64,000 nt of DNA. Origin: Salarias fasciatus (taxonomy: Eukaryota; Chordata; Actinopteri; Blenniiformes; Blenniidae). The notes beneath the pieces were generated by a model. The model had not been told where the DNA came from. It saw only the letters and a program-made list of their open reading frames with translations, and did not search any database. Position numbers and translations under genes: made by a program. Positions 13,201 through 23,500 of this stretch are shown here, piece by piece. The stretch lies in contig NC_043763.1 of NCBI RefSeq assembly GCF_902148845.1, forward strand, positions 11,647,170 through 11,711,169. Direction: 5' to 3'. Position 1 is the stretch's first letter, and every line of letters starts with the position of its first letter.

Positions 13201-14041
13201 TAATTTTGTTGTTGGTGATGGTGTTATTTTTACTCAATTAAAAAAATCGATTTAGATGATCTATTTGGTCATTTCAACTTCAAAATACTAACATGAAAAT
13301 ATCTGAATCCTCTTAAACACAACGATTCCACATTAATGTTTTTGTACATTAGACTGAAGAAAATATCAACTATTAGAATAATTTTTTTGGAATACATTGT
13401 GTAATATTATTATTATTTGTTTTATTTGCGACACACCAGCTGAGAAGAAGGTTGTCAAACAAGAGGATGCTAAAGGTAAATCTGCCACGAGCTTTATTAT
13501 GAGCGCTGTCTATTTTGAAGAGTAAAGAAATATAATAGTTTTTCTCTGATTTCTCCTTTTGGTTTTTAGAAGAAAGACGAGTTCTCAAAGAGATACAGGA
13601 GCCTGCAAAGAAAGGTAGTCTGCTCAATTAATGATTTAATTTCAGTATTTTCAATGCGTCAGTTCAGTTTAATTCATCATCATTCTTGTAAACACAAATT
13701 GTGTTGCAGAAAAACCTGTTGAGAAGAAAGTTGCCAAAGAGGAGAAAGCCAAAGGTACTGAGTGTTGTCACTGGAATCTGAGAAAATTCAAAATAATCTG
13801 TATTGTGTGATGGATAACAGTGTGGTCCTTTTAAACAGCGGAGCCGGCCGTATCAGACAGCTTCGTCATGGAAGGTGATTATTTGACTTTTTAATGACTG
13901 TAGTGTTGTGGCAGGATGCACACTGTGTGACTTCCGTTTCCCGCCCACTCTGCAGACGAGATGCCCTACTTCCAGTGTTTCTTTGTGGACGAAGAGGAGG
14001 CCCAGTTCCCCTTTTATGCCTTCTCGCCGCTGCAGATTTGA
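1..14041 (+). CDS. trdn: Triadin, 3' part of gene (about 45 micro-exons, 5' end outside window)
   Basis: Triadin is a junctional sarcoplasmic reticulum protein that links calsequestrin to the ryanodine receptor through a luminal KEKE-type tail. The visible exons are 33-86 nt and almost all encode Lys/Glu/Pro/Ala-rich segments such as EAVKEQVEPLTHKP and AAPVKAKAAPTVK. All internal exons start and end in phase 1. The chosen exons sum to 2109 nt in one frame, 702 residues plus stop. The first 9.5 kb is a tandem exon array (units listed separately), followed by eleven unique exons. The last exon (13956-14041) changes character to an aromatic tail, YFQCFFVDEEEAQFPFYAF, then TGA. The adjacent fabp7 fits the human 6q22 TRDN-FABP7 neighbourhood. 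The transmembrane start lies left of the window. The only other candidate family is junctin/aspartyl-hydroxylase, which has a much shorter KEKE region. Which exons are used in each isoform is not visible. Confidence 0.85.
109..1178 (+). repeat. trdn: trdn exon module, copy 0 (exons G-H-A-B-C)
   Basis: I name the recurring exons D-E-F-G-H-A-B-C. This first copy is entered within exon F (1-10), then G 109-177 (ESEAPHKNVSLGKEKV...), H 281-328 (VSVTPKEKVKPAPTKK), A 666-707 (EAVKEQVEPLTHKP), B 811-855 (AAVTKAKPSAAKKKK) and C 1146-1178 (DSEDKLSSLKK). All are flanked by AG and GT in phase 1. C here is 33 nt, while the later C exons are 36 nt. Confidence 0.8.
856..1130 (+). repeat. Near-identical B-C intron of the trdn module (copies at 856, 3573, 6113, 9198)
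   Basis: The first 240-275 bases after exon B are almost the same in all four module copies (856-1130, 3573-3850, 6113-6355, 9198-9470), with only isolated substitutions and one roughly 20-base gap in the third copy. Each holds a perfect 9-bp stem, ctgtcatga/tcatgacag with a 5-base loop, at 929-951, 3656-3678, 6186-6208 and 9271-9293. Flanking introns of the same copies differ far more. Confidence 0.8.
2099..2118 (+). pseudogene. Dead trdn exon G remnant in module copy 1
   Basis: The preceding intron and the acceptor ttatccag match live G exons at 109, 5068, 7258 and 8590. Here the second codon is a stop, and after about 20 bases the sequence switches to the MITE found downstream of exon H. 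It is inferred to be a deletion endpoint removing most of G and all of H. Confidence 0.65.
2112..2223. mobile_element. Partial MITE (right half only)
   Basis: It matches the right half of 5334-5542, including gcaggacactgggcctcgag, but starts abruptly beside the broken exon G. This marks the deletion that removed G-H in module copy 1. Confidence 0.6.
2767..3254 (+). mobile_element. 5'-truncated LINE-like 3' end with TG microsatellite
   Basis: This insertion separates two copies of a 250-base segment (2517-2766 and about 3255-3500) that includes exon A. Its end reads gtaaagcactttgtgttgtc ... aataaacttt followed by a TGAT-type tail (3238-3258), the typical 3' end of fish LINE2-like elements. 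A long (TG)n run (2984-3062) lies inside. Family assignment is tentative. Confidence 0.5.
2984..3062. repeat. (TG)n microsatellite
   Basis: About 39 uninterrupted TG dinucleotides within a trdn intron. Open frames through it on both strands are artefacts of the repeat. Confidence 0.95.
4299..4539. mobile_element. MITE with terminal inverted repeats and telomere-like core
   Basis: Ends ggtaacactttacttgaagc (4299) and gcttcaaataaagtgttacc (to 4539) are inverted repeats with one mismatch over 20 bases. The 241-bp element carries no open frame. It contains about 3.5 TTAGGG units at 4395-4415 and short internal inverted repeats. It lies in the C-D intron of trdn module copy 2 only. Confidence 0.75.
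4610..6420 (+). repeat. trdn: trdn exon module, copy 2 (complete D-E-F-G-H-A-B-C)
   Basis: All eight exons are intact: D 4610-4660, E 4794-4841, F 4922-4963, G 5068-5136, H 5248-5295, A 5923-5964, B 6068-6112, C 6385-6420, together 381 nt or 127 codons. Small replacements distinguish it from the other copies, for example KKAEPASPKK in D and PTFK in F. The H-A intron carries a whole MITE at 5334-5542. Confidence 0.82.
5334..5542. mobile_element. MITE copy 1 with long terminal inverted repeats
   Basis: Left end ggcttctcagccctggtcct at 5334 is inverted at the right end (5500-5542, gcaggacactgggcctcgag ... agaagccctg). It has no coding capacity and is about 210 bp. It sits in the H-A intron of trdn module copy 2. 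Superfamily not assigned. Confidence 0.7.
6836..7486 (+). repeat. trdn: trdn exon module, copy 3 (D-E-F-G-H; A-B-C lost)
   Basis: Exons: D 6836-6886, E 6989-7036, F 7118-7159, G 7258-7326, H 7439-7486. The H-A intron with its MITE (7525-7733) follows. Exon A at 8094 then runs into the sequence that normally precedes D, so A has no donor and B and C are missing. Skipping from H to the next D keeps phase 1. Confidence 0.8.
7525..7733. mobile_element. MITE copy 2 (same family and same intron position)
   Basis: It is nearly identical to 5334-5542 and at the same place relative to exon H, so it was copied with the module and did not insert anew. Remnants of the same element follow exon H of copy 0 (from about 378) and the broken G of copy 1 (2112-2223). 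Confidence 0.7.
8094..8130 (+). pseudogene. Dead trdn exon A in module copy 3
   Basis: After a good acceptor (tttttttcag) the sequence reads EAVK and then diverges into the sequence upstream of exon D ('gcaaaaacattaattggctc', also seen at 6778 and 1620). No donor follows before a stop. A deletion joining exon A to the next C-D intron explains it. Confidence 0.7.
8177..9526 (+). repeat. trdn: trdn exon module, copy 4 (complete D-E-F-G-H-A-B-C)
   Basis: Exons: D 8177-8227, E 8320-8367, F 8450-8491, G 8590-8658, H 8773-8820, A 9008-9049, B 9153-9197, C 9491-9526, 381 nt in frame. D begins AAEAVKEKKV because its acceptor reads cagcag, and it ends PKE rather than PKK. The H-A intron is short and lacks the MITE seen in copies 2 and 3. 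Confidence 0.82.
10223..10251. repeat. (CA)n microsatellite
   Basis: About 14 CA units in the trdn intron before the exon at 10299. Confidence 0.95.
12283..13085. mobile_element. Probable fold-back (inverted-repeat) element in trdn intron
   Basis: The left part (12288-12490) is an imperfect tandem of a short unit like caacaaaaagtcacaacaca. The right margin (13052-13082) carries the reverse complement of that unit, gtggctttttgttatgttgt. Inside, 12807-12854 (ggacaatatttcctgacgga) is inverted at 13002-13045 (ccgtcagaaaatattgtccc). Nested inverted arms without a coding region suggest a non-autonomous DNA element. The exact ends and family are not resolved. Confidence 0.5.
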
Positions 14042-16475
14042 CTCCTCGGGTCTGAATCCAGTGGGATATTTTAAACTCAGTCACTGATTACGACGCGGTC
14101 GCATCACCACGAGACCCCGCACTGCTCAAACCGCTCAGGTTCGAGCGGGAAACTCTGCACCACAGAGGATGATGGGTAGTTCTACGTGATGGGCCCAAGT
14201 GTTTTTTTTTTCCAGTATTGGTTGAGCTCTCATGCCAAATGCATGCAGCCAGTGTCATTCCTTTATTATTTTTTTAAAAATTTGTATTAGTCATTTTGTT
14301 GTTTTTTTTAGAGGTGGAACAATCTCATGTTTTAACTTCTGTGGATCATTCATTTCCAACCTTCAACGCCACATTTAAAGGAATTTTGTTTACTGTATTA
14401 TATAAAAGTCCATGGTACAGCTCAGTGGTGCAGTTCTTTTTAAAAGAAGCAACAAAGTGTGAAAAATGTGCAGCTATGCTGTCAGCCGGGTACAATAATG
14501 GCCACATTCATACAAGGGGGATTCAGGAGAATTAAGTCACCTGAATCTCTATTTACTTGAAAAAAGTGTGGACTGGAATCTGTGTCATAACTTCTTTTTT
14601 TTCTTCTTCTTATAATGTGATCATTGCAGTAACATTGTTTTCACATTTTTTCTTTCCCTCAAACAAAAGCAAATATATTGTTTTAGCATCTTTTATTGTT
14701 CTCCTGTTATTTTGTCAGTATTAAAAGGAATGACCATGCACTGTATCAGAGAGCTCCCATACATACTGATGAAAACTACCTGAAATGTTGAAAGTCTTAT
14801 TAAATCGTACCATCTGCACGTCTGCACCAGCTCTTCTTTTTAATTGATGGTGCTGACACTGTTCTCTCAGAAGGAGTTCAGTTTTTAATGTTTCTACCGT
14901 CGAGTGTCACGTTCACTCTGTAATTCCTTGATCGACCAAAAACACACTGACTTCAGTGACCTGTTTATCAAGGCGCACCAAGTAGAAACTTGACATATTT
15001 ATTTCCATCTGCATTTATGATGTCAGTGCCCAGCTTGTTATTACATCTCATTTTAGCTGTGCTAAAAAGCATCCTGATATAAACAGGTGTAATTTTTTTT
15101 TGTGTTTTATGAAACCTTGAGATGCACAATAAGAACTCTGAGAGGGATTTCGAACACACAGCTTGTGTATGTTGGTCTTACACTAAACGCCAAGTCAGAG
15201 TATTCGCGGCCTCCGAGACATGAAAGACAAACATAACACCTGTGTCACTCAGACTGAGTCTGATGTGTAAAAACATTTTTGCATGTTTGCTTGTAACGAC
15301 ACATGGCACGTGTTTCTGCAGATGTAATTTCTCAGCCGGCTACATATGGCTCTTTACATTTTGCTCCATATGCCGCGTCGAAGGCCGTTATTAGAGCTAA
15401 TCCTGAGTCTATTTACAATGCAAATCCAATTTATGTTTTTAATTCAAATAACAGGGACGCAGGGTTATTTTTAGTGTGGGAAGGATGCAGCTCTCAGGGA
15501 GCTCAGTGTATGAACAGCTGGAGTTTGATGGAGATGTTCCTGTTTATGAATATTTATGATGACAAAGGTAAAATATTAATTTTATTGTGATTTGTATCTA
15601 AACATTCACTTTCAGGTGAATATGTGCAATATTTAGTTGTTTTCTTGTTTGTTTTTTTGTCATCTCAGTGGTCATAGCGACTGACCCATACTCGATGAAT
15701 ATCCTGTGCATGGCGTGTGTGAGTTTGTAGGACCTTTTTGTCCTAACTGGTGATTTAATAATGACGCAAACACTTGAATACACATCTGACATGTGTCTCA
15801 AAATGGTGTTGTCACCATCTGTTCCCAAACGATCTTTATTGAAATAATCTGAATGTAAATATTGAAAGAAATGAGGGGGGGCGGCAGGGGAGATACACAG
15901 TGGAAAACTGCACTTTAACAGCGGTCAAATCACGTAATGTAACATTTGTCAGTGACTCCCTATGCTTGTGAATAGTTGCAATTTGGCATTAAATCCTAGA
16001 AATGCGCGTGTTTGTCTTTTCTTCCAATGCTCCTGCCACAACATTTACAGCACAAATTGGACTGCAGCTTTTCTTCAGAGACAGAACAAGCTAAGAACGA
16101 ACACACGCGCACACACGCACGCACGTCACACACACACTCACACGTGCGTGTGTGTGTGTGCAGATGATCTTGTCTTCATACAGTATTTCCCTAATGAGAC
16201 CCGAGAGGGGTTACTACAGGTCAGCTTACACCTCTGACACAGATCCCTCACAAAGAGGAAACTCCTGCTGCTCTCCCGGGATGATGGCCGAGAACAGAAG
16301 ACGCTACATAAACTATTTTCTCTTATTGTTTTATTGTATTATCTCTTATTATAAGAGACACGATAAGCTTACCTCTGCTACTGTGACAGAAACTCCCCTT
16401 AATTTGTCTTTATTGGCCAAGTTGAACAAGTTTGGTGATTTGTGCATTTCTCCGTAGTTAATTTTAAATAAACAT
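14042..16475 (+). other. trdn 3' UTR and downstream intergenic sequence
   Basis: No convincing gene. Possible cleavage signals on the plus strand are ATTAAA at 14799 and AATAAA at 16467, so the 3' UTR could be about 0.8 or 2.4 kb. An open frame at 15303-15590 (95 codons) has no recognised domain. A CA/TG inverted simple repeat lies at about 16101-16162. Confidence 0.5.
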
Positions 16476-17620
16476 TTGTACATTGAAAGCAGTTTGTGCA
16501 TCTGCCTAATTCAAAAAATAAAACAACTGAAAGTTACAGAATATATTTTTTTACATACTCCTAATAAATCTAGTGAGGCCAGTTTAATGCACTTATTTTG
16601 TAAATAACACACTGCATCGTGGGACAGTGATCATCATTAATGTACAGGCTTATTTAGGATTATTAAATGTGGACATATTTCAGTGAATGCCCTATTAAGG
16701 GTTAAATACATTTAGCCTAAATACTTATGCAAATGAATGTGTGAGAGAAGGACAACTTTTTAGTGTAGTATAACTGGAGCATAAAGACAGATTTTAATTT
16801 AAATGAATTCAGCTGGCAACCACCGAATGAGTTCCACTCCAGTTACCACAGTTTCTTTGTGACGCCAGCTATTCACGAGTAGCCAAAAACTTGGCAATGA
16901 GTGCGTTGGAGATGAGAAGAAAGGCCACTTGTGGTCTCGGCGTTCAGTAAGCTGGACACAGCACAGAGCGCTCATGAACGCTTTCAGCTCCGCTTCTTAA
17001 GATGTGGGAAACACGGAGGAGAGAAGAGAGGATTTTTTTTTTTTTTTTTTTTTACAGTGAGTAGAAACACTTATTTGCACAAAACATATAATTGGACTAA
17101 AGCTTTTTTCCACCCTACTTATAGTCTTTGAATGACTAACTTGAGGCGATATGACCTGCCGTCTTATCTTCGTTATCCGTCTGTCATGCCAGCAGCGGCG
17201 TTCGGCCACAGTTGGTCCACACCATCGAATGATGCCTCTACGTAATGACACCACAACCTAAACCGGATTATCCCGAGGCGACTGACTTCACATCCCCCAC
17301 CCCCCCCCCCCACCCCCTCCCAGCTCCTGACCATCTGGAGGTTACTACAGGAGATTCACTCCCATGAGTTCAATGGTCACAGTGGCTGCCGCTGCTGCAC
17401 GGTCGGCGCCGGCCCGCACAGCCACCCTGCAGCTGTCACCTGGAGCCGGCCCGTCACAGGGACGGCTCTGTTCCCACGGCCCGGCCCCACAAGGCTGAAT
17501 ACAAACAAACAAACAAAAAAAAAAAAAATGCGAGGCTGCGTCGTACACAAAGTTGCAAAGAGAGAGTGGCTGGAAAGCAAGGCGAATGAGGCAAGTTTTT
17601 GTTCAACGGGTTTTATTTTC
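16476..17620. other. Intergenic region between convergent trdn and fabp7
   Basis: No gene is seen. It contains a T-run (17034-17054), a C-rich tract (17296-17327) and a GC-rich stretch (17375-17490) before the fabp7 3' end. Confidence 0.6.
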
Positions 17621-17838
17621 CCTTCATCACACGCACTTTGAGCTCTTCACCATCTGGATTTCTTACAAAAGGTCTTACAAAAACAGTCTCCAAAATATTT
17701 ATCTTGCTACAACAAGTCAAATCCAAATCACTGCATGTCAAAACAAATGTTGTCTTGTTTAAAAAAAGAAAAGGTAGAGCATGGTATTTAAAATTTTGCA
17801 GTGTTGGGATGAGCTGCTCTCTCGGGTTAAAGGTGAAG

Positions 17839-18691
17839 TTAGGCTTTCTCGTACGTGCGGACGGCCTGGACGCCCTCGAAGGTTAACGTCTGGAGGAAGA
17901 GGGGAAAAACAGAAAAGGTCAGTGGAGTGCAAACGTCTCTCTGGGACAAATGATAACAGTTATTACATGATAGGAAAAAAACAGATTAGTCGATTTGTTA
18001 CAGTGCTTTTTATGATTTTATAGTCTCATAAACCGACATGTGATCAAATGTAAAGTCATTCGGTCTCACCATCACCATCTTCCCATCCTTCAGTTCTCGG
18101 ACAAATTTGGTCTCTTTGCCGTCCCACTTCTGCGTCTGCACAAATTTGTCTCCCTCCATGGTGAAAGTTGACTACAGGAGGAAGTAAAAGACAGAGATGT
18201 TTGATACTGACACTCAGACTTCAGCCATCAGTGCAGAGAGGGTCAAAGTTCACGCTCTCCCAGCTTACCTTGACATGCCGATCGTCGACGGTGGTCTCGT
18301 CGAACTCCTCTCCCAGCTTGGCAGAGAGCTCGGTGTTCTTGAAGGTGCTCAGGGTTTTCACCACCACCTTGTCCCCGTCTTTGCTGATCACCACCGTTGG
18401 TTTGGTGACATTTCCCACTTGTCTGGTGGCAAAACCAACACCTGCCGACAAAACAAACCTGCTTTTCACTCATGCACCACACTGGAGACACTTCAAACTT
18501 ATCTGCCTTTTGCAAATGTTTTACCTTTAAATATTAATGAAAAGCAAATAGAAAAAAAAAATAAACACAGCAGCTATGATTTCATAAATTTTGGGGTAAA
18601 ATAGATTAAATAACTCACCAAGTGCCTTCATGTATTCATCAAAGTTCTGGCTGTCCACCAGCTTCCACGTGGCGCAGAAAGCGTCAACCAT
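17839..18691 (-). CDS. fabp7: Brain-type fatty acid-binding protein FABP7
   Basis: A cytosolic lipid chaperone of the 10-stranded beta-barrel FABP family that binds long-chain polyunsaturated fatty acids in radial glia and other neural cells. The four exons have classic FABP sizes: 18619-18691 (73 nt, starts [20 protein letters not shown]), 18269-18441 (173 nt), 18070-18171 (102 nt) and 17839-17889 (51 nt), giving exactly 132 residues. [15 protein letters not shown] and [12 protein letters not shown] are FABP7-like. The carboxylate-binding residues are present: Arg in FVREL (mature 106) and the terminal RTYEKA (mature Arg126, Tyr128). FABP3 is the nearest alternative, but the N-terminus and the trdn neighbour favour FABP7. 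It is convergent with trdn. An AATAAA on the minus strand (plus 17622-17628 region) probably ends the short 3' UTR. Confidence 0.95.
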
Positions 18692-18810
18692 TGCTGCAGA
18701 TGTTGTGGGTCCGAGTCGGTCGGTCGGCGTGGGGCAGGTTCTGCTCTGAGCGGTGTAAACCCTGCAGCCTGCGCGCACACCCATTAATACTGCCACAGGG
18801 GGCGGGGCTT
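18692..18810 (-). promoter_or_regulatory. Proximal promoter and 5' UTR of fabp7
   Basis: On the minus strand, a TATA-like TATTAAT (plus 18783-18789) lies about 95 bases before the ATG, and a GC box (plus 18798-18808, gggggcggggc) lies just beyond. The arrangement suits a compact TATA promoter. The transcription start is not shown by sequence alone. Confidence 0.45.
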
Positions 18811-19590
18811 AACCCGCAGCGAGACGATGTGATTGGACGCGCCACCCGCTCCGTGAGCGCTGATTGGTCAGTGTAAAAAAAAAAAAGAAAACGGTGATTA
18901 GAATGAGAATTATTTGTCCTGTGTGGGAAACTGGACCAACAATGTGTCTATAAAGTATTAATAATTGCAATAAATGTATTTGAAGTTGATTTGTAATCAG
19001 TATTGCTTGAATTCTTGTGTTATTACTCAAGGGTGCAGAATAACAAAGTTACATATGAAGCTTCTGTGAGAATGTGCATGAGAGGGTTCTTCATTGTTCA
19101 TTGTTTTGTGGGAGCAAAGGCAGTTCATTTGACAGAGGGAGGGGGGAGATACGGGAAACTAACACCACAGGGAAGGGCTGAGCCTTAACCCTGACTCAAT
19201 TCACCCAAATCTGTTTTCTGGATGAGTTTGAAATAGCCCAGATTGATGAAACCCTGTAAAGAATAAAGTGACGGCATGATTTAATTTGAAGGGGTTGATC
19301 GTATATCCTCATTACAGGTTAATTCCATGATTCATCCATCCATCTCATTTATCCAATTAACCGTCACCACGCTGATCCCAGCTAATGATGGGCGGCGGCG
19401 GCAGGGTAAATATGGACACATCATCAGTCACCACAGGGCAAACACTCACAGAGCCACACAGATTCACACCAGCAGGAAATTCACTCACACATGTATGTTT
19501 TTGGACACGCATTCATGCACGGCACAGGCAAACCAACAACCCACACCATTATGAAACTGAAGTGTAAAACATAACACAGACATTTCTTAC
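18811..19590. other. Intergenic region between fabp7 and usp40
   Basis: No gene is seen. 19318-19560 resembles a decayed copy of the retroelement tail family found at 30386 and 44589: it has the catccatccat end and phrases like gtatgtttttggacacgc. A small open frame across it is not credible. Confidence 0.5.
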
Positions 19591-19594
19591 TGCA

Positions 19595-20548
19595 TCTCTT
19601 TATTGGCTGTAAAATATCTTCTGTAAATACAATCCAACAGATTTCCGCTGTGACAATACAGCAGGATTCTCCTCTTCGAGATGCAATCAGCGACTAACTG
19701 AAACCACATGATACAAATTACAATTCCACCATTATCAAAGTATAATATCAAACAACCATCTGTATCTCTTCAACAATCAGGGGGGAAAAAAAATCAGTTC
19801 TTGGCACTTGCAAGGTCAGATTATTGTATAAAGCAGCTGCACTAGTCTCCCCTGACAAAATGAAATCCTCCTCCCAAACAGAATACTTCATTCATACAGT
19901 AATAGCTTTTTTTTTTTTCATTTTTAATAAATTATATAAACAGATATTTTTTAATTCCCTGAAGTTCTGTTTTAATACATGCAAGTAAAATACTAACTGT
20001 TTGATATTGAAATTTCAGGGAACCTCTGAATCATAAAATCAAGAATTACTAGTAAAAAAAATCATGAGGTTACACAACACAGTGATGCTTTTGCCTCAAG
20101 AAAAGATGGCCTGCTTTTTTTTTCTTTTTAATTTACAAAAGGTTAGATAATGTCCAGTAAAGGACAGGCGGTTATTTATTTATCCGTCATGTTACACTTA
20201 GTGGTATTTGACTAAATATGTGTAACTCGTTTACCATGATAGAGCAGGGTGGCAGTAAAGAGTCAAGGAGGCAGAAAGAGAGGTAGAACGAGAGGAGGGG
20301 GGGGGGACAGAGCCGCTCTGAGGCGTCTCCACAGCAAGGCCCAGCGTTCAGACCTCCGTTCTGCAGCAGTGCAGCCAATTTAAACTTCAGTTATACAGAA
20401 AACCGCCGGCAGAGTGCAAAAGAGTCAGGAAGAAAAAAAACATAACAATGGCACAATGCTGGTTTCAGCATGTCGCTGTGCGTAGTGTGCATGTTGGTGG
20501 TCCTGATTGATCTGTAGACCCTGGGAAAAAAAAAAATCGATCGGAATA
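19595..20548 (-). other. 3' UTR of usp40
   Basis: It follows the usp40 stop at 20549. A minus-strand AATAAA (plus 19599-19604) gives a 3' UTR of about 950 bases. It is AT-rich with A/T runs and has no coding frame of note. Confidence 0.6.
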
Positions 20549-23500
20549 CTATCTGAATACTCCAACGTTGATGGACAGAGCCACCTCTGGTTTCCTGCTT
20601 TTGGTCTGTCCGGCCTTCTTCTGCGATGCTGCATGCTCAGCAGGCTGCTCTCTGAAAACGAGGAAAGAAACAAAAATTACACCCTAAACTTCAAATAACA
20701 AAAGACCAAAAAGTAATGCATGTAACAAAATACGGATGAAGAAAATTATTCATTTTTAGGGTCCGTAAAAAAAATAAATAAAAAAAAAAAATAAAAAAAA
20801 AAATCAACATCTGCGAAAAAACAAACTGCAAAGGGATTAGTTTGAGAGAAGCTGAGCGGTCCCACCCTTTCCTGCGCTGTTCCACCTGCTCCCTGAGCCT
20901 CTGCTGACCCTGTACGTCCTCCTGGGTGATGAAGTCTCTGTTGTTGTCAACCAGAAGGTTCTGAAAGGGTAACATTCACAACAGTTTCAGTATTTTCAGT
21001 GTTAACAAAAAGAAGAAATGTCATTATGAATCTGCTCATGACTTATGATATTACACTCATGACAGATGGATTTTTTTTTTTCCTGAAGGCTGTAGAACTG
21101 TCTCATGCACACGCAGTGAGTGCTTCAGGCTCTGTTTTTATAATGGCAATTCCAGCTGTGACAGTACAGCAATATAAAGATCAAACAAAGACATTATCAA
21201 TACCTTGATGCCGATCATGTCGCCATCTTTGAGGTGAAAAGGTGCTCCCAGTAGAGACTCGGCTTTTTTCTTCTTCTTTTTCTTGGAAACCTGTTGAGTC
21301 TGACAATGAAAGACAGTATTAATGAAAATGTTGGTATTTCAAGATAGAAAGTCAGATCTTTTAACATTTCTCTCTGATGATTTAAAAAAAAAAAAAGTTT
21401 GCAGAAACACTTAAAAAAACAATTCCTTCTTTTGCGCTCACCCAGTTAGAGATTTCCTCCCACGTATATTTGTCGGGCTGGTGCTTCGCCAGCAGCAGGG
21501 AATCGGGGGAGAGGCCGTAATGCGCTGCCAGACATGAGCGCAGAGAGCGAGGGGAAGAGTCGTGGGACGCGTCCCAGACTATCTCCTCTGCAGGGTAGTA
21601 ACTCTTCTCCCCCGGCACGCCCATCTTTATATTGAGCAGGACTTCCTTTGGCCTTAAAGCAAAATGGAATAAAGGTCAAAAAGACGCAGTGATAAAACAA
21701 GGAACTCCACAGGTGAACTGAAGAAGCTTTAATTTGATTTAGATGAGAGGAGAAACCGCCTCTACCAGAGCTTAAAACACAAACCGCCCTCAAAAACTGA
21801 GGTTGGTATAGCCAACAGGTCGTCCTGATCATTACCTGAGATCTTCCTCTTTCAGGAGCTGCTGCACACAAACATCTGCACCACTGGTGAGCTTCAACTT
21901 CCTGAGAAAAAAAATCAATATACAGGTGATTGAAATGAGGGCTTTGTTGGCTTTGCTCATGCTGAAGTGAAAGCTGTGGGAGTGAACGCTTCGGACCTGA
22001 GCGTGGCCTGCTGTCCTCTGAGGATTCTCGCCAGTCTGCTTCCTTCCAGCTGCCAAACACGCATGAAGCCTATAGTGGGCAGACACACATCCTGAAGGGC
22101 CGGCAACGTCAATACCTAAAAATAAAAAACCAAAAAGGAACAACTTTAAATCATAAATCACGAGAACTGAAACTTTAACATCTGAAAACCGACCACACGT
22201 TAGAGTGTACCTGAGTTTTGAGGTCCTCCAGTGTTGCCTCGTCCGATATCTCGACCTGCCCCACACTCCTCAGCTCCGCTGCGTTTCCACCACACAGGAC
22301 GAGCAGTGACTGGTCGTGCGGATCGTCTGCGCTCAGAGACATCTGCTCCCCCGTGGGGCCGTTATCAGTGTGATTAAAACCAGCGGTGATGGTTTTTGGG
22401 TCCTGATGCAGCCACACGGTCAGCGTGAGAAAACCCTGAGAGAGACACAGATAACCAAAGGTAATTAAATAAAGACACAGCTTGTATTGAAAAAAACTTT
22501 CAAACAAAAGTCTTGGTACCTTAGGGGGTAAATGTCCCTCTGTGACAACCAGTGTCTCTCCATTGCTGATCCTCAGCTCTGCCAGAGAAGCATCCTGAGA
22601 AAAAAAAAACAGGCTGTTATTTACAAGGGTTAACTCATTAAGGGCACATTTACTGAAAGTGGATTGTGAAAGAACATTTATTAAACCATGAAACCTTGAA
22701 TTTTACAAAGAAAGAAAAATCACAATACATAAAATATAGAAATAATATCATTCATAATGATCACCTCATCCATAAGAGGCTCTCCAACCTCCTCGCACCA
22801 GTCGAGCTTCCTCAAGTGCCAACAGGAGCCTGCGGGCAGATTTTTCAGTTTTAATCAGTGCAAAACGCTGAACCGAAGACGAGCAGCGAAGCTTGTTTGA
22901 TCACACTTCTATCAAAATGTAAATTAAGTTTACTTTACCATCGAGTCCAACAGCTTCCAGCATCGCCTTCAGACACTGGGAAAAAAACATTGTTTTAACT
23001 TAAATATTTCAATAATTGTTTGTTTTACTGTTTAGGATTTTTCCAATTGAACAGAGGGAAAACAGTTAAAACTGATAAATATGTTATGTGTTGTGGAAAT
23101 GAACTGACAAAACAATTCACTTTTTAACAGTGTTCCCAGTGTTTAAAAGAACATTTTCTTTTCCCAAACCTCTCTGACGGTGCAGGTTTTCTCCACAATG
23201 ATGTCCATTTCCAGGCCAGCAGAGGGCGCCATGCCCACAGTGAAGTGCAAAAAGAGCTACAGAGCACAGAAAAAAGAAAAAAAAAATTCTATCTTAAATC
23301 AAACACTTTAAATGCCGATAACTCATAAAAACTGTTGCAATTACAGGCTGAGTAAGTTTCGGTGCTGCAGCTGCAAGTTGAAAAAGGTTTAATTGAAGAC
23401 TTCAAATAAAAAAAAAAAAAAAAAAAAAACAGACGCACCTGTGACGCCCTGGGGCTGCTTCCTGGACAGAGAGTGAGTGTGGTCATGAGTCGCACCCCGG

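Larger units (their letters stand above)
9620..14041 (+). other. trdn: trdn unique 3' exons and stop
   Basis: Eleven non-repeated phase-1 exons follow the array: 9620-9667 (EPAVKKEKPKSTHEKK), 10067-10114 (DLDIKKEKLKPAHGKK), 10299-10361, 10452-10496, 11135-11176, 11906-11953, 13440-13475, 13570-13614, 13710-13754, 13839-13874 (AEPAVSDSFVME), and the terminal 13956-14041 ending in TGA at 14039. They still alternate K/E-rich and P/A-rich stretches but differ from each other, so they look like the older single-copy part of the gene. Confidence 0.82.
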
